Part shown: piece by piece, positions 42,522 to 51,533 of the stretch
How the letters are laid out: every line of letters begins with the position of its first letter
How positions within the stretch are numbered: position 1 is the first letter of the stretch
Source of the DNA: JBGPOS01 sp041488155
Lineage (GTDB): Bacteria; Chloroflexota; Dehalococcoidia; Tepidiformales; Tepidiformaceae
Reading direction: 5' to 3'
DNA: 64,000 bases
NCBI GenBank assembly: GCA_041488155.1
Contig: JBGPOS010000002.1
Coordinates: forward strand, 1-64,000
The notes under the pieces: generated by a model
Told to the model about the DNA's origin: nothing
The model's database searches: none
What the model saw: the letters and a program-made list of their open reading frames with translations, nothing else
Position numbers and translations under genes: made by a program

Positions 42522-43711
42522 CAACCCCTCGGCAGACCGAGACCGCGGGTGGCGATGATGTTGCGCTGGATCTCGGAGGTGCCGCCGCCGATCGTCGTGG
42601 TCAGGTAGGTCATCGTGCCGAGCCCGAATTGGGCGCGCATTTTCGCCCACCTGTCCCCCTCGCGGACTTGCCCGTAGAGCTGCAGCACCTGGAAGCCGGT
42701 GTAGCTGATCCGGGTGCCGAGCTCAGAGGAGAAGACCTTCGCCATCGAGGCTTCGTAGTTGGGGATCTTCCCGGCTTCCTGCATCGACGCTATGCGGTAG
42801 GAGAGGTTGCGGCTCGTCTCCACCTCTATCACCCGGTCCGCGATCTTGTAGCGAAGCTCTTCGCGGTGGCCGGTCGAAGGCTGATTCATCGTCCGGTTCT
42901 CCCGCACGAATTCGATTAGCTCGTGGAGCGTGCGCCGCATACCCGAAGCGCCGCCAATGCCGGAGCGTTCGAAGTCGAGGAGCGCCGCGCCGATGTACCA
43001 CCCCTGGTTCTCGGGACCGACGAGGTTTTCTTTGGGTACGCGGACGTCTTCGAAGTACTCCTGGCAGAAGTGGACGTAGTTCGTCATAGAGCGGAGGGGC
43101 ACCACGGTCAGGCCCGGGGAGTTCATCGGCATAAGAAAGAAGCTGATGCCCTTGTGCTTCGGCGCGTCCGGGTCGGTTCGGGCGAGGACGAAGATCCAGT
43201 CGGCGTTGAGCCCGTGCCCGGTCCAGATCTTGGAACCGTTGATGACGTATTCGTCGCCGTCGCGGACGGCGCGGGTCTGGAGGGAGGCGAGGTCGGAACC
43301 AGCGTTCGGTTCGGAATAGCCCTGGGCCCACATGACCTCGCACTTCGCGATGCCGGGCAGGTGCTGCTTCTTCTGCTCGTCGGTCCCATAGAGCATCAGG
43401 ACGGGGCCGAGCATGTTGAGCCCGTTGGCGTTGAGCACCGGAGCCCGCCGGTAGCCAATCTCTTCCCGCAGGACGACCTGCTCCATGATGCTGAGGGAGA
43501 GGCCGCCGTACTCCTTCGGCCAGTGCGCTGTAAGCCAACCCCGTTCGGCGAGACGCTTGTTGAATGCGACAGCCAGGGCGCGCTCGTCGGGGTCGCCGCT
43601 CCATTCGGTGCCGACCGGGGACTCTTCGAAGTCGGCGGGCAGACTCTCTTTTAGGAACTCCCGGATGTCGCTGCGCAACTTTTCCTGCGCGGGCGTGAAG
43701 TGGAAGTTCAT
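42521..43711 (-). CDS. acyl-CoA dehydrogenase
   Basis: 396 residues, start ATG 43711 after CCGGAGGCC. WAQGYSEPNAGSDLASLQTR and YVINGSKIWTGHGLNADWIFVLART, in parts, are the FAD/substrate motifs. The end GGGTSEIQRNIIATRGLGLP is nearly the same as in the paralog at 20324. A TGxG variation (WTGHG) replaces the more usual WTSxA. Second gene of the operon after the monooxygenase at 44835, which suggests that an oxygenated product becomes a CoA ester before this step. Confidence 0.92.
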   Translation of the reverse strand: MNFHFTPAQEKLRSDIREFLKESLPADFEESPVGTEWSGDPDERALAVAFNKRLAERGWLTAHWPKEYGGLSLSIMEQVVLREEIGYRRAPVLNANGLNMLGPVLMLYGTDEQKKQHLPGIAKCEVMWAQGYSEPNAGSDLASLQTRAVRDGDEYVINGSKIWTGHGLNADWIFVLARTDPDAPKHKGISFFLMPMNSPGLTVVPLRSMTNYVHFCQEYFEDVRVPKENLVGPENQGWYIGAALLDFERSGIGGASGMRRTLHELIEFVRENRTMNQPSTGHREELRYKIADRVIEVETSRNLSYRIASMQEAGKIPNYEASMAKVFSSELGTRISYTGFQVLQLYGQVREGDRWAKMRAQFGLGTMTYLTTTIGGGTSEIQRNIIATRGLGLPRG

Positions 43712-43728
43712 GGCCTCCGGACCTCGAT

Positions 43729-44835
43729 TCAGGCTTTGGCGGCGGCAGCCGGCTTCTTGCCAGCACGCTTCTTGAAGTAGGGGATGATGTGTTCGCCGAA
43801 GAGGCGGAGCGACTCCATGATTTTGTCGTGGGGGACGCGGCCTGCCTGCATAAGGCACATGATCTGGTCGACGCCGACCTCTTCCCAGTGCTTGATCACC
43901 TTGATACAGCGCTGGGGATCGCCGATGCACACTACGGCGTTGTCGACCATCTTGTCGATCTCCTCAGCCGAGGTCTCGACTTCGGTGAAATACTCGCGGC
44001 CGTACCAGGCGCGCCAGGCGCCCTCGGATTTCGCCCACTTCCCGTAGAGCTGCTGCGCACCCTGTACGTAGGCGCCCGCAGCGAAGCCTCCGACGGCCTT
44101 GGCTTCGGCGTCATCTTCGAGGCAGAGGGTGACTGTGAAGGCGGCGATGTTGTTGTTGACGAAGTGGCCAACCGGCTCGGCGCTCTTGATGCGCTCGCGG
44201 TACATCTTCACGGCGTTTTCGGATTGGCCGGGGGCGCTGAGCGAGAAGGAGAGGACGCCGATTCCTTTGTCCGCCGCGATTTCGAACGTCGACGGGCTTA
44301 CGCCGGACACCCAGAGCGGCGGGTGGGGCTTCTGCACGGGCTTGGGGATGACGTTGCGAGCGGGGATGTCCCAGAACCGGCCGTGGTGTTCGAAGCTGTC
44401 CTGCGTCCACATCTTGGGGATCATGTGGAGCGCTTCTTCCCACATGTCGCGTGAGATCTCGGGGTCGATGTTGAAGCCGCCGAGCTCCGCCTCGGATGTG
44501 CCCCGCCCGGTGCCAAATTCGAGCCGGCCGCCGCTAAGGATGTCGAGCACTGCGGCGCGCTCGGCGGCCCGTACGGGGTGGTTCATGGTCAGGAGCACGA
44601 CGCCATGCCCGAGGCGGATGGTCTTGGTACGCGCCGCAGCAGCGGTCAGGAACAGCTCCGGCGCGGCCGAGTATGAGAACTTCTCGGTGAAGTGGTGCTC
44701 GGTCTCCCAGACGTATTCGAAGCCCATCTCTTCTGCGAACTGGATCTGCTCGAGGGCCTGCGTGTAGGCTCGCTGGACCGCCGCTTCGTCGTGTGGGCGC
44801 AGGGCGATGAGTTCGTAGAACAGACCAAACTTCAT
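43729..44835 (-). CDS. luciferase-like monooxygenase (LLM)
   Basis: 368 residues, flavin-dependent, TIM barrel. MKFGLFYELIALRPHDEAAV, EHHFTEKFSYSAAPELFLTA, RLGHGVVLLTMNHPVRAAER, LDILSGGRLEFGTGRGTSEAEL and the KPVQKPHPPLWVSGVSP block are luciferase-family signatures. One of four close paralogs of about 370 residues in this window (others at 47255, 49627, 51534). Ends with a Lys/Ala-rich tail. Leads an operon with acyl-CoA dehydrogenase, SDR, amidohydrolase and an EthD-like gene. FMN or F420 use cannot be decided from sequence. Confidence 0.9.
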   Translation of the reverse strand: MKFGLFYELIALRPHDEAAVQRAYTQALEQIQFAEEMGFEYVWETEHHFTEKFSYSAAPELFLTAAAARTKTIRLGHGVVLLTMNHPVRAAERAAVLDILSGGRLEFGTGRGTSEAELGGFNIDPEISRDMWEEALHMIPKMWTQDSFEHHGRFWDIPARNVIPKPVQKPHPPLWVSGVSPSTFEIAADKGIGVLSFSLSAPGQSENAVKMYRERIKSAEPVGHFVNNNIAAFTVTLCLEDDAEAKAVGGFAAGAYVQGAQQLYGKWAKSEGAWRAWYGREYFTEVETSAEEIDKMVDNAVVCIGDPQRCIKVIKHWEEVGVDQIMCLMQAGRVPHDKIMESLRLFGEHIIPYFKKRAGKKPAAAAKA

Positions 44836-44885
44836 GGATGAAGCCTCTTGCCGGCGGCCGCCGGGTGAAAGTCAAAAGCGACCGT

Positions 44886-44914
44886 AGACTAGCCACGCGA
44901 CCAGTGAATGTCAA
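44886..44914 (-). promoter_or_regulatory. sigma70-like promoter of the 44835-40486 operon
   Basis: Minus-strand TTGACA (44914-44909) and TAGTCT (44891-44886) with a 17-base spacer, about 50 bases upstream of the monooxygenase ATG. Confidence 0.55.
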
Positions 44915-44951
44915 CTAATCGCGCCGTTCTAGGTCAGAAATGCAAGCACGG

Positions 44952-44966
44952 CGACTGATTCAGTCG
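44952..44966. promoter_or_regulatory. operator candidate CGACTGATTCAGTCG
   Basis: Perfect 7-base inverted repeat CGACTGA/TCAGTCG around a single T, in the 243-base region between two divergent monooxygenase genes. Placed to influence both promoters. Confidence 0.5.
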
Positions 44967-45078
44967 TGAATCCAAACCGCCTGCTATACAAGCCTCGAAA
45001 CCGCGTATTATGCTCCGCAGGCGGGCCGATCGCTCCGCGGAGCCCGGGTCCTGCCGTTCGATTGCGCGGGGTGAGCAC

Positions 45079-46335
45079 ATGAAGTTCCACTGGTTTGCCG
45101 AAGTCACCTACCCCTACCTCCCGGATGACTTCGCTGAGCGATATCCGAGCGCCTGGGTCAATGTCCCGCCCAATCTCGCCGACCCGATGAAGATCGGCCA
45201 GACGTACCGGATGTTCCTCGACCTGATGGAATTCGCCGACCTGCTGGGGTTCGACGGACTGGCGGTTAACGAGCACCACCAGACGGCCGGCGCGATGACG
45301 CCTTCGCCCAACCTGCTCGCCGCCGCGCTGGCGAAAAACACCAAGAACGCCGCCATACTCGTGATCGGCGACAGCCTCGCGCTCTACAACCCGCCGACCC
45401 GAGTGGCCGAGGAGATGGCCTACATCGACTGTCTTTCTGGAGGCCGGCTGATCGCGGGCTTCGTGTACGGGACGTCGATGGACTCGGTCTACGCCTACGG
45501 GGTGCCCCCTGCGGAGCTGCGGCCACGTTTCGCTGAGGCGCGCGAACTCATCCTCAAGGCGTGGCAGGCCGAGCAGCCGTTCGCCTTCAACGGCAAGTAC
45601 ACAAAGCTCCGCTACGTGAACCCCTGGCCGCGGCCGGTGCAGAAGCCGCTCCCACCGATCTGGGTGCCGGGGAGCGGCAGCATCGAAACCTGGGATCTCG
45701 TCACCGAGCTGGACTACTGTTACGGCCACCTCTCCTTCTCGGGGATGCGGTCGGCCAAACCCGTGGTCGATGGCTACTGGGACTACGTCGACCGCCGCGG
45801 GGGGAACATGAATCCCAACCGCATGGCCTTCACCCAGATCTGCTGTGTCTCACCAACGGACGCTCAGGCCGAAGAGGACTACTACGAGGCGGTGAAGTAC
45901 TTCTACCGCTACACCAACCGGGTCTCACGAGGCTTTACGAGCGCACCCGGCTACCGCAGCGCGAAGTCGATGACCTGGGAGCTGGAGCGCCAGCAGAGCA
46001 ACCCGGACCGCGATCGCGCCTACAAGGGTGAGATGAGCTTCCAGGAGTACAACGACAAGGGCTTCATCGTCGCCGGCAGTCCCGCGACGGTGCGTGAACG
46101 ATTGCGAGAGATCGCGAAGGAGCTTCGAGTCGGGCAGCTCATCCCGACCCTGCACTTGGGCAACCTGAACGAAGAGATCGCCGTGCAGAACACGGCGCTG
46201 TTCGGCCGGGAGGTCATTCCCCATCTTCGGGACGTGTGGGCGGAGTGGCCCGACAACTGGACGCCGAAGGCGAGCCAAGAACTGGTGGCGAACGTCAAAA
46301 TCCCTGCCGCTGTCGGGGCGGGCCGAAGTCGCTAG
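45079..46335 (+). CDS. luciferase-like monooxygenase, distinct longer type
   Basis: 418 residues, longer than and clearly different from its 370-residue neighbours. MKFHWFAEVTYPYLPDDFAE, LAVNEHHQTAGAMTPSPNLLAAALA, LVIGDSLALYNPPTRVAEEMAYID and NGKYTKLRYVNPWPRPVQKP, in parts, mark it as a luciferase-family oxidoreductase. ATG 45079 is used; the frame opens at 45010 with no site. Transcribed alone and divergently from the monooxygenase at 44835; convergent with the enoyl-CoA hydratase, six bases apart. Confidence 0.88.
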   Translation: MKFHWFAEVTYPYLPDDFAERYPSAWVNVPPNLADPMKIGQTYRMFLDLMEFADLLGFDGLAVNEHHQTAGAMTPSPNLLAAALAKNTKNAAILVIGDSLALYNPPTRVAEEMAYIDCLSGGRLIAGFVYGTSMDSVYAYGVPPAELRPRFAEARELILKAWQAEQPFAFNGKYTKLRYVNPWPRPVQKPLPPIWVPGSGSIETWDLVTELDYCYGHLSFSGMRSAKPVVDGYWDYVDRRGGNMNPNRMAFTQICCVSPTDAQAEEDYYEAVKYFYRYTNRVSRGFTSAPGYRSAKSMTWELERQQSNPDRDRAYKGEMSFQEYNDKGFIVAGSPATVRERLREIAKELRVGQLIPTLHLGNLNEEIAVQNTALFGREVIPHLRDVWAEWPDNWTPKASQELVANVKIPAAVGAGRSR

Positions 46336-46341
46336 CGCCTG

Positions 46342-47139
46342 CTAGTGCCCGGTCCAGTGCGGCGTTCGCTTCTCCATGAACGAGCGTACTCCCTCGGTGA
46401 AGTCGGCCGAGGCGCGGGCTCGTTCGAACTCAGCGAGATTCTCGAAGTAGACCTCGTGCGGGTGGCGCATGAGCGTCTCGTAGAGTTGACGCTTGTGTAC
46501 GGCGACCGAGTTCGGCGCCCCGCCGCCGAGGTGGCGGGCCAGTTCGATCGCCCGGGCCCGCAAATCGGCGTCCGGGACCACTTCGTCGACGAGGCCAATA
46601 CGCAGCGCCTCGTCCGCGTTCACAATCTCGCCGGAGTAGAGCAGCTTCGCGGTCTGCGAGAGGCCGATCAGCCTTGGCAGGATGATCGGGCCGACGGCCA
46701 TGTCGGTCACGAGCCCGCGGCGGGCGAAAACCCAGCCGATACGCGCTGACTGCCCCGCAACGCGCATGTCGCAGGTCGCTAGCAGCTCGGCCCCGTAGCC
46801 GACGGCCGCGCCGTTGACCGCGCAGACCACCGGCTTCGGGATGTTGAGCCCGAACCAACCGACCGGCCAATGGGTGTCCTCGCGGATCGGGAAGCGCTCG
46901 CGCATGCCCGTCGTCGGCGGCGTCGTGTCTACGGCGCTCAGGTCGGCGCCGGCGCAGAAGGCGCGGCCTTCGCCAGCGAGCACGACGGCGCGGACCGATG
47001 AGTCGTTGCTGACTTCGCCGGCGAGGCGGGCGAGGTCGTCGAGGGTCGTTCCCCCGACGGCGTTGAGCTTCTCGGGCCTGTTGAGGCTGATAATCGCGAC
47101 TTCGCCATCGCGCATCAGGAGTACTGGTTCTTCGCTCAT
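46342..47139 (-). CDS. enoyl-CoA hydratase/isomerase family protein
   Basis: 265 residues, crotonase fold. ISLNRPEKLNAVGGTTLDDL, AFCAGADLSAVDTT (first oxyanion loop) and PKPVVCAVNGAAVGYGAELLATCD (second oxyanion loop, in parts) are clear. GLVTDMAVGPIILPRLIG follows. The Glu pair of a true hydratase is not both visible: the first position lies in VNGAAVGYGAEL and the second near FARRGLVTD lacks Glu, so isomerase, hydrolase or another crotonase reaction is possible. Follows the monooxygenase gene at 47255 in one operon. Confidence 0.85.
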   Translation of the reverse strand: MSEEPVLLMRDGEVAIISLNRPEKLNAVGGTTLDDLARLAGEVSNDSSVRAVVLAGEGRAFCAGADLSAVDTTPPTTGMRERFPIREDTHWPVGWFGLNIPKPVVCAVNGAAVGYGAELLATCDMRVAGQSARIGWVFARRGLVTDMAVGPIILPRLIGLSQTAKLLYSGEIVNADEALRIGLVDEVVPDADLRARAIELARHLGGGAPNSVAVHKRQLYETLMRHPHEVYFENLAEFERARASADFTEGVRSFMEKRTPHWTGH

Positions 47140-47254
47140 GGTTCTGTCCTTTCGTGTCAGGTGCGCGTAGTGGCGCGCTGGCGGGGCTGAAAACAGGCAC
47201 CGGCCGATGCTGGAGCGATCGGCCGGTCGTGGTCACGATGGGGTGTCGCGGGCT

Positions 47255-48358
47255 CTATCCGGCGGCCGCGGCGCCCTGTGGCTGCTTGAGACGGGGCATG
47301 ACCTCTTTGGCGAACAGCCTGATCGACTCGAGGACCTTGGCGTGCGGGGTGCGCGCACCCTGCATGAAGAGCATGACCTCGTCGACGCCGGCGTCCACGA
47401 GGTTGTTGATGACCCGCGCGCAGGTCTCAGGGCTGCCGATGCAGGCCTGGCCGAGCTCAACGAGCTCTTCCATGGTGTGCGTCTGGCCGAGGGCCATCTG
47501 CTGCTTGAAGCTTTGGATGATGTATTCGTAGGAGGGCGGAGCTGTGCCCTCCATCCAGGGCGCGAAGAGCCTGCCGACCTGCTCCTGGAACAGGCGGTAG
47601 TTGTACTCCTGGATCTGGACGGCTTCTTCGTCGGTGGGACAGCAGAGGGCGATGCGAAGGACGGCGAAGCGATCGTTGATAACGCCCGCGGCCGGCTTCG
47701 CCTTCTTCAGCGCCTCTCGATACATCCTGACGTAGTTGTCGCTGTTCAGGTCGCTGATGCCGAAGCCGAGGACGCCCAGCCCGTGCTCGCCGGCGAACTG
47801 GATGCTCGAGGGCTGGGTCGACGCCACCCACATCGGTGGATGGGGCTGCTGGACGGGCTTCGGGGTGATGCGCCGCCGGGGAATACGAATCAGGTCGCTT
47901 TCGTACTCGAAGTACTCCTCGGTCCACATGCGGGGGATGATCTGCATCGCTTCGGCCCACTGGGCCTGGGTGTCGGCCGGGTTGACGTCGAACCCGTCGA
48001 GCTCCTCGTGGGAGGTGGCCCGCCCCCCGCCGAACTCGACGCGTCCGTTGCTGAGGATGTCGAGCGTCGCAGCGCGCTCAGCTGCGCGGATCGGGTTATT
48101 GATCTTGTAGGGCAGGTGCATGATGGCGTGCCCGAGCCGCAACTTCTTTGTGCGCTGCGACACGGCCGCCAGGAACAGTTCCGGGCAGGAGAGGCTGGAA
48201 TAGCCGGGCAGGAAGTGGTGCTCGACACACCACACCGTGGAGAACCCGACTTCGTCGGCGAGCACACACTGCTCGATGGCTTCGTTGAACCGTTGCTGAA
48301 CCGCGCCGGGGACGTTGGGGTCGTCGGTCGTCAGTTCGTAGAAGAGCGAAAGCTTCAT
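47255..48358 (-). CDS. luciferase-like monooxygenase (LLM)
   Basis: 367 residues. MKLSLFYELTTDDPNVPGAV, EHHFLPGYSSLSCPELFLAA, RLGHAIMHLPYKINNPIRAA, LDILSNGRVEFGGGRATSHE and KPVQQPHPPMWVASTQPSS mark the family. It belongs to the same 370-residue subgroup as 43729 but differs in the middle (LFQEQVGRLFAPWMEGT). It lies between the Lrp-SnoaL regulator and the crotonase gene and has its own promoter at 48383-48411. Confidence 0.9.
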   Translation of the reverse strand: MKLSLFYELTTDDPNVPGAVQQRFNEAIEQCVLADEVGFSTVWCVEHHFLPGYSSLSCPELFLAAVSQRTKKLRLGHAIMHLPYKINNPIRAAERAATLDILSNGRVEFGGGRATSHEELDGFDVNPADTQAQWAEAMQIIPRMWTEEYFEYESDLIRIPRRRITPKPVQQPHPPMWVASTQPSSIQFAGEHGLGVLGFGISDLNSDNYVRMYREALKKAKPAAGVINDRFAVLRIALCCPTDEEAVQIQEYNYRLFQEQVGRLFAPWMEGTAPPSYEYIIQSFKQQMALGQTHTMEELVELGQACIGSPETCARVINNLVDAGVDEVMLFMQGARTPHAKVLESIRLFAKEVMPRLKQPQGAAAAG

Positions 48359-48382
48359 ACAGGGAACATCCTCCGGGCGGCG

Positions 48383-48411
48383 AGGCTATCGCGCCCCTTC
48401 TCGATTGTCAA
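48383..48411 (-). promoter_or_regulatory. sigma70-like promoter of the monooxygenase/crotonase pair
   Basis: Minus-strand perfect TTGACA (48411-48406) and TAGCCT (48388-48383), 17-base spacer, 25 bases upstream of the ATG at 48358. An inverted repeat TGTCA-N8-TGACA (48406-48423) overlaps the -35 box and may be an operator. Confidence 0.55.
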
Positions 48412-48494
48412 CGGCAAGTGACAGGCCCGCTCGGCCTGAGAATGCCAAGGGAAACTTGCCATCTCCATGCGAAACCGTAGATCGGCGCGTGCAT

Positions 48495-49448
48495 TCAGGG
48501 TTCGTGGTGGGTCCCTGGTCCACCCATGGGGACGTCTGGCAGCTCCATTTCGCCGAGGCTCATCACTCCAGCCACCTTCCCCTCGGCGAACGCGAAGGCC
48601 ATGCGCGAAAAGGCCGTGCCAACGCGCCCCCGGTGCGTCTCGACCGGGCTGAGGGCGTCGATCACGAGCGAGTACGGGCTCCGCGCCCCTTCGCTGACGG
48701 CGATCAGGCGGTACCAGAGGCGGTTGTAGGCCCGCCGAGTCCGTTCGGCCTGCTGTTCGACAGCCGCCATGCCGTCGAATGTCCCGGCCGACCGGTGCGG
48801 AGGGAGAATCGTGAAGACGATGTCGGGCGCCGAGAGTTCGCGCAGGCGGGGAAGGTCAGCGGCGGCGAGGGCGTTGACCCAGGTGGCCGCGAGGGTGACG
48901 GACGGCTCGAGATGCCTCGGCACGACCGTCCCGGGTGCGAGCTCGTAGACCGCCTCAGCGGGCGTGACATCGCCCCAGACCGCTTCCCAGCCGTCCTCTG
49001 CCTTCATCGTCTGCATGCGATGGTGCACCACCAGCCTGCGGACGCTTTCGACGGACTGCACTTCGCGCACGAGGGTCCCCATGCTCGCCTCCGACGGAAA
49101 CGCCGCTTCGAAGGCGAGGTCGAATTCGCCGGTTACGCGGTCGACACGGAGGACGAACGGACACGCGCTGAGGACGGCGGTTGCCGCGTCGAGGGCGCTC
49201 ACGTCGGCCTGCACGAGGCCGAGGATCTCGGTGGCGAGGCCGAATTCGGCAAGGTTCGGCAGAGCTCGCATCCGGAGTAGCCCCGCCTGCCGGAGCCGTT
49301 GGAGCCGGTTGGCGGCGGTCATGCCGGTCACACCGAGGCGGCTGCCAAGCGAGGCGTACGCGATCCGGGGGTCGGCCTGGAGCTCAGCGATGAGCCGCCG
49401 GTCGAGCTGATCGAACTTGGCTCCTGACCTGTCGTTTTCGTCGCTCAC
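48495..49448 (-). CDS. Lrp/AsnC-family regulator fused to a SnoaL-like domain
   Basis: 317 residues from GTG 49448, preceded by GGGAG. Residues 13-60 are an Lrp-type winged helix (LDRRLIAELQADPRIAYASL, VTGMTAANRLQRLRQAGLL). Residues 72-148 are the AsnC ligand/dimer domain (ILGLVQADVS, RVDRVTGEFDLAFEAAFPS). Residues about 182-303 are an NTF2/SnoaL-like domain (PSVTLAATWVNALAAADLPR, DIVFTILPPHRSAGTFDG, FSRMAFAFAEGKVAGVMSLG). Probably senses a pathway intermediate and regulates the adjacent monooxygenase genes. A further in-frame GTG at 49490 lacks a site. Confidence 0.8.
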   Translation of the reverse strand: MSDENDRSGAKFDQLDRRLIAELQADPRIAYASLGSRLGVTGMTAANRLQRLRQAGLLRMRALPNLAEFGLATEILGLVQADVSALDAATAVLSACPFVLRVDRVTGEFDLAFEAAFPSEASMGTLVREVQSVESVRRLVVHHRMQTMKAEDGWEAVWGDVTPAEAVYELAPGTVVPRHLEPSVTLAATWVNALAAADLPRLRELSAPDIVFTILPPHRSAGTFDGMAAVEQQAERTRRAYNRLWYRLIAVSEGARSPYSLVIDALSPVETHRGRVGTAFSRMAFAFAEGKVAGVMSLGEMELPDVPMGGPGTHHEP

Positions 49449-49567
49449 CCTTACTCCCGTGCGCTCAATGGCGCGAAGTATGACGGGCACTGCGCGGCAA
49501 GGGAAGCCTTTTCAGGCGCCCTGTCGAGCCCGCAGATTGCGAATTGATGACATCGATCCCATTCGGA

Positions 49568-49596
49568 TTGCAATACGCAAAGATCGTCCCTAGCAT
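49568..49596 (+). promoter_or_regulatory. candidate promoter of the monooxygenase at 49627
   Basis: TTGCAA at 49568-49573 and TAGCAT at 49591-49596, 17-base spacer, 30 bases before the ATG. Confidence 0.45.
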
Positions 49597-49601
49597 GCTA
49601 G
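49590..49601. promoter_or_regulatory. perfect palindrome CTAGCATGCTAG over the -10 box
   Basis: Twelve-base perfect palindrome that covers the -10 of the 49627 promoter in the divergent region shared with the Lrp-SnoaL gene. A plausible binding site for that regulator, by position only. Confidence 0.45.
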
Positions 49602-49626
49602 CCAACCGCACACACGGGAGACCAGC

Positions 49627-50742
49627 ATGCGATTCGGAGTCCTCTACGAGATTCATACGCCGAAGCCCTGGCACGAGAACTCCGACTACGACCGCTACTG
49701 GCAGTGCATCGACGAGATAAAGCTGGCTGAGTCGGTTGGATTCGACGAATGCTGGGCCGTGGAGCACCACTTCACCGAGGAATTCGCCCACTGTTCGGCC
49801 CCGGAGATCTTCCTTACGGCTGTTGCCCAGCACACGACGACCATGCGCATCGGGCACGGCGTAGTGCTCCTGCCGAAGCCGTACAACCACGCGGTGCGGG
49901 TGGCGGAGCGCTGTGCAGCCCTCGACATTCTCAGCAACGGCCGTCTCGACGTGGGCACCGGCCGATCGGCGACGACCCTCGAGCTGCTCGGCTTCGAAAT
50001 CGACCCCGACGACACGCGCCCGATGTGGGAGGAAGCGATCCAGGCCATCCCCCAGTTCTGGACGAAGGAACGGAACGCGTTCAAGGGCAAGTACTACAAC
50101 ATCCCGAAGCGGACGGTCCTGCCCCACCCCCATCAGAAGCCGCACCCGCCGCTCTGGATGGCGGGGGGACAGCTGACCTCGGTCGAGCTGGCCGCGAAGT
50201 ACGGCCTCGGTTTCCTGCACTTCACCCTCCTCGACCCAGAGCAGACGTTCGAGTACGTGCGGCTCTACCGGGACAAAATCCGATTCGCAGAACCACCGGG
50301 CGGGCTGGTGAACAACCAGTTCGGCGCCTTCACCCTCGGGTATTGCGGCGAAGACGAAGAAGAAGTGCGCACGGTTGGCGGGCCGGGTGCGCTCTATTAC
50401 GCGAGCGAACGTACCCGCGTGCAGGGCGCGTGGGAACGGGCTTACGGCGTGGTCCCGGAGTCCTACCGGCACTACCAGACGCAGACCGCCACGATCGACC
50501 TGACTTCGAAGGACGCCCTCCCGGGGCTGCTCAACATCGGCTCGATGGCCGTGGGCACGGCCGAACAGTGTCGCAAGACTGTCGATGTCTACGACAAGGC
50601 CGGGGTCGACCAGCTAATCCTCTACATGGAACTCCCCTTCATCAGCCACGAGCAGATCAAAAAGTCGATCCGACTCTTCGGGGAGCAGGTGATCGGACCG
50701 TTTAAGGCGGCCCGCCCGGCAGCGGCGGCGGCCAGAGCCTGA
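49627..50742 (+). CDS. luciferase-like monooxygenase (LLM)
   Basis: 371 residues. MRFGVLYEIHTPKPWHENSD, EHHFTEEFAHCSAPEIFLTA, RIGHGVVLLPKPYNHAVRVA, LDILSNGRLDVGTGRSATTLELLG in parts, and PHQKPHPPLWMAGGQLT. Same subgroup as 43729, 47255 and 51534. Single gene, divergent from the Lrp-SnoaL regulator; ATG follows GGGAG. Ends AARPAAAAARA. Convergent with the SDR at 50761. Confidence 0.9.
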   Translation: MRFGVLYEIHTPKPWHENSDYDRYWQCIDEIKLAESVGFDECWAVEHHFTEEFAHCSAPEIFLTAVAQHTTTMRIGHGVVLLPKPYNHAVRVAERCAALDILSNGRLDVGTGRSATTLELLGFEIDPDDTRPMWEEAIQAIPQFWTKERNAFKGKYYNIPKRTVLPHPHQKPHPPLWMAGGQLTSVELAAKYGLGFLHFTLLDPEQTFEYVRLYRDKIRFAEPPGGLVNNQFGAFTLGYCGEDEEEVRTVGGPGALYYASERTRVQGAWERAYGVVPESYRHYQTQTATIDLTSKDALPGLLNIGSMAVGTAEQCRKTVDVYDKAGVDQLILYMELPFISHEQIKKSIRLFGEQVIGPFKAARPAAAAARA

Positions 50743-50760
50743 GCTTCCAGAGCCTGGCGC

Positions 50761-51531
50761 TCAGGGCATGAACGAACCGGCGTTGACGTGGAGCGTCTGG
50801 CCGGTGATGTAGCGGCTCTCGGGGCTGGCGAAAAACGCCACCGCGGCGGCGATGTCTTCCGGCTGGATGACTGCGCGCATCGGGTTGGCGATGCGGCCCG
50901 TGCTCGCAGCCTCCTGGAGGCTCTGTTCGTCCCCAAACTGGCCGCGCGTCATGGCGGTGTCGGTGAGACCGGGCGCGACGACGTTGGCGGTGATGTTCCG
51001 GGTCGCGACTTCGCCTGCGACCGACTTCATCAGGGCGATCACGCCCGCTTTCGAAGCGGCGTAGGGGCCCGTACCCGGCCCGACCCGGACTCCGGTGCCC
51101 GAGGAGATCGAAATGATCCGGCCGTACCGCTGCTCCACCATGAGCGGGACGACCTCTTTGCAGAAGAGGTAGCAGCTGCGCAGGTTCACGGCCAGCACGA
51201 GATCCCAGTCCGCTTCGGTGATGTCAGAGATTCGTCCCCCACGGGTGATGCCGGCGTTGTTCACGAGGATGGAAGGGGTCCCGAGCTCGGCTCGCGTTCG
51301 AGCCACAGCCTCGCGCACATCTTCAGCGCGGGCGACATCGGCCTTGAGGGCGACGGCCCTGCCGCCCGCCTGCTCGATGCCCTGCACGGTGGCGATGGCG
51401 CCGGGCAGGTCCTGGTCGATGACGGCGACGGCAGCGCCGCCGGCGGCAAGCCGCTGAGCAATGGCCCGGCCGATGCCGGAGGCGGCGCCCGTCACGATCG
51501 CGACCTGACCTTCGAACGTTTTCTCGGCCAT
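50761..51531 (-). CDS. SDR family oxidoreductase (FabG-like)
   Basis: 256 residues. TGAASGIGRAIAQRLAAGGA, Asp in VIDQDLPGA, NNAGITRGGRISDI, SISSGTGVRVGPGTG and YAASKAGVIALMKSVAGE are classical SDR blocks; the end GQTLHVNAGSFMP differs slightly from the usual GG. The ATG is two bases after the stop of the monooxygenase at 51534, so it acts in the same operon (hydrolase, monooxygenase, SDR). Confidence 0.9.
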   Translation of the reverse strand: MAEKTFEGQVAIVTGAASGIGRAIAQRLAAGGAAVAVIDQDLPGAIATVQGIEQAGGRAVALKADVARAEDVREAVARTRAELGTPSILVNNAGITRGGRISDITEADWDLVLAVNLRSCYLFCKEVVPLMVEQRYGRIISISSGTGVRVGPGTGPYAASKAGVIALMKSVAGEVATRNITANVVAPGLTDTAMTRGQFGDEQSLQEAASTGRIANPMRAVIQPEDIAAAVAFFASPESRYITGQTLHVNAGSFMP

Positions 51532-51533
51532 GG

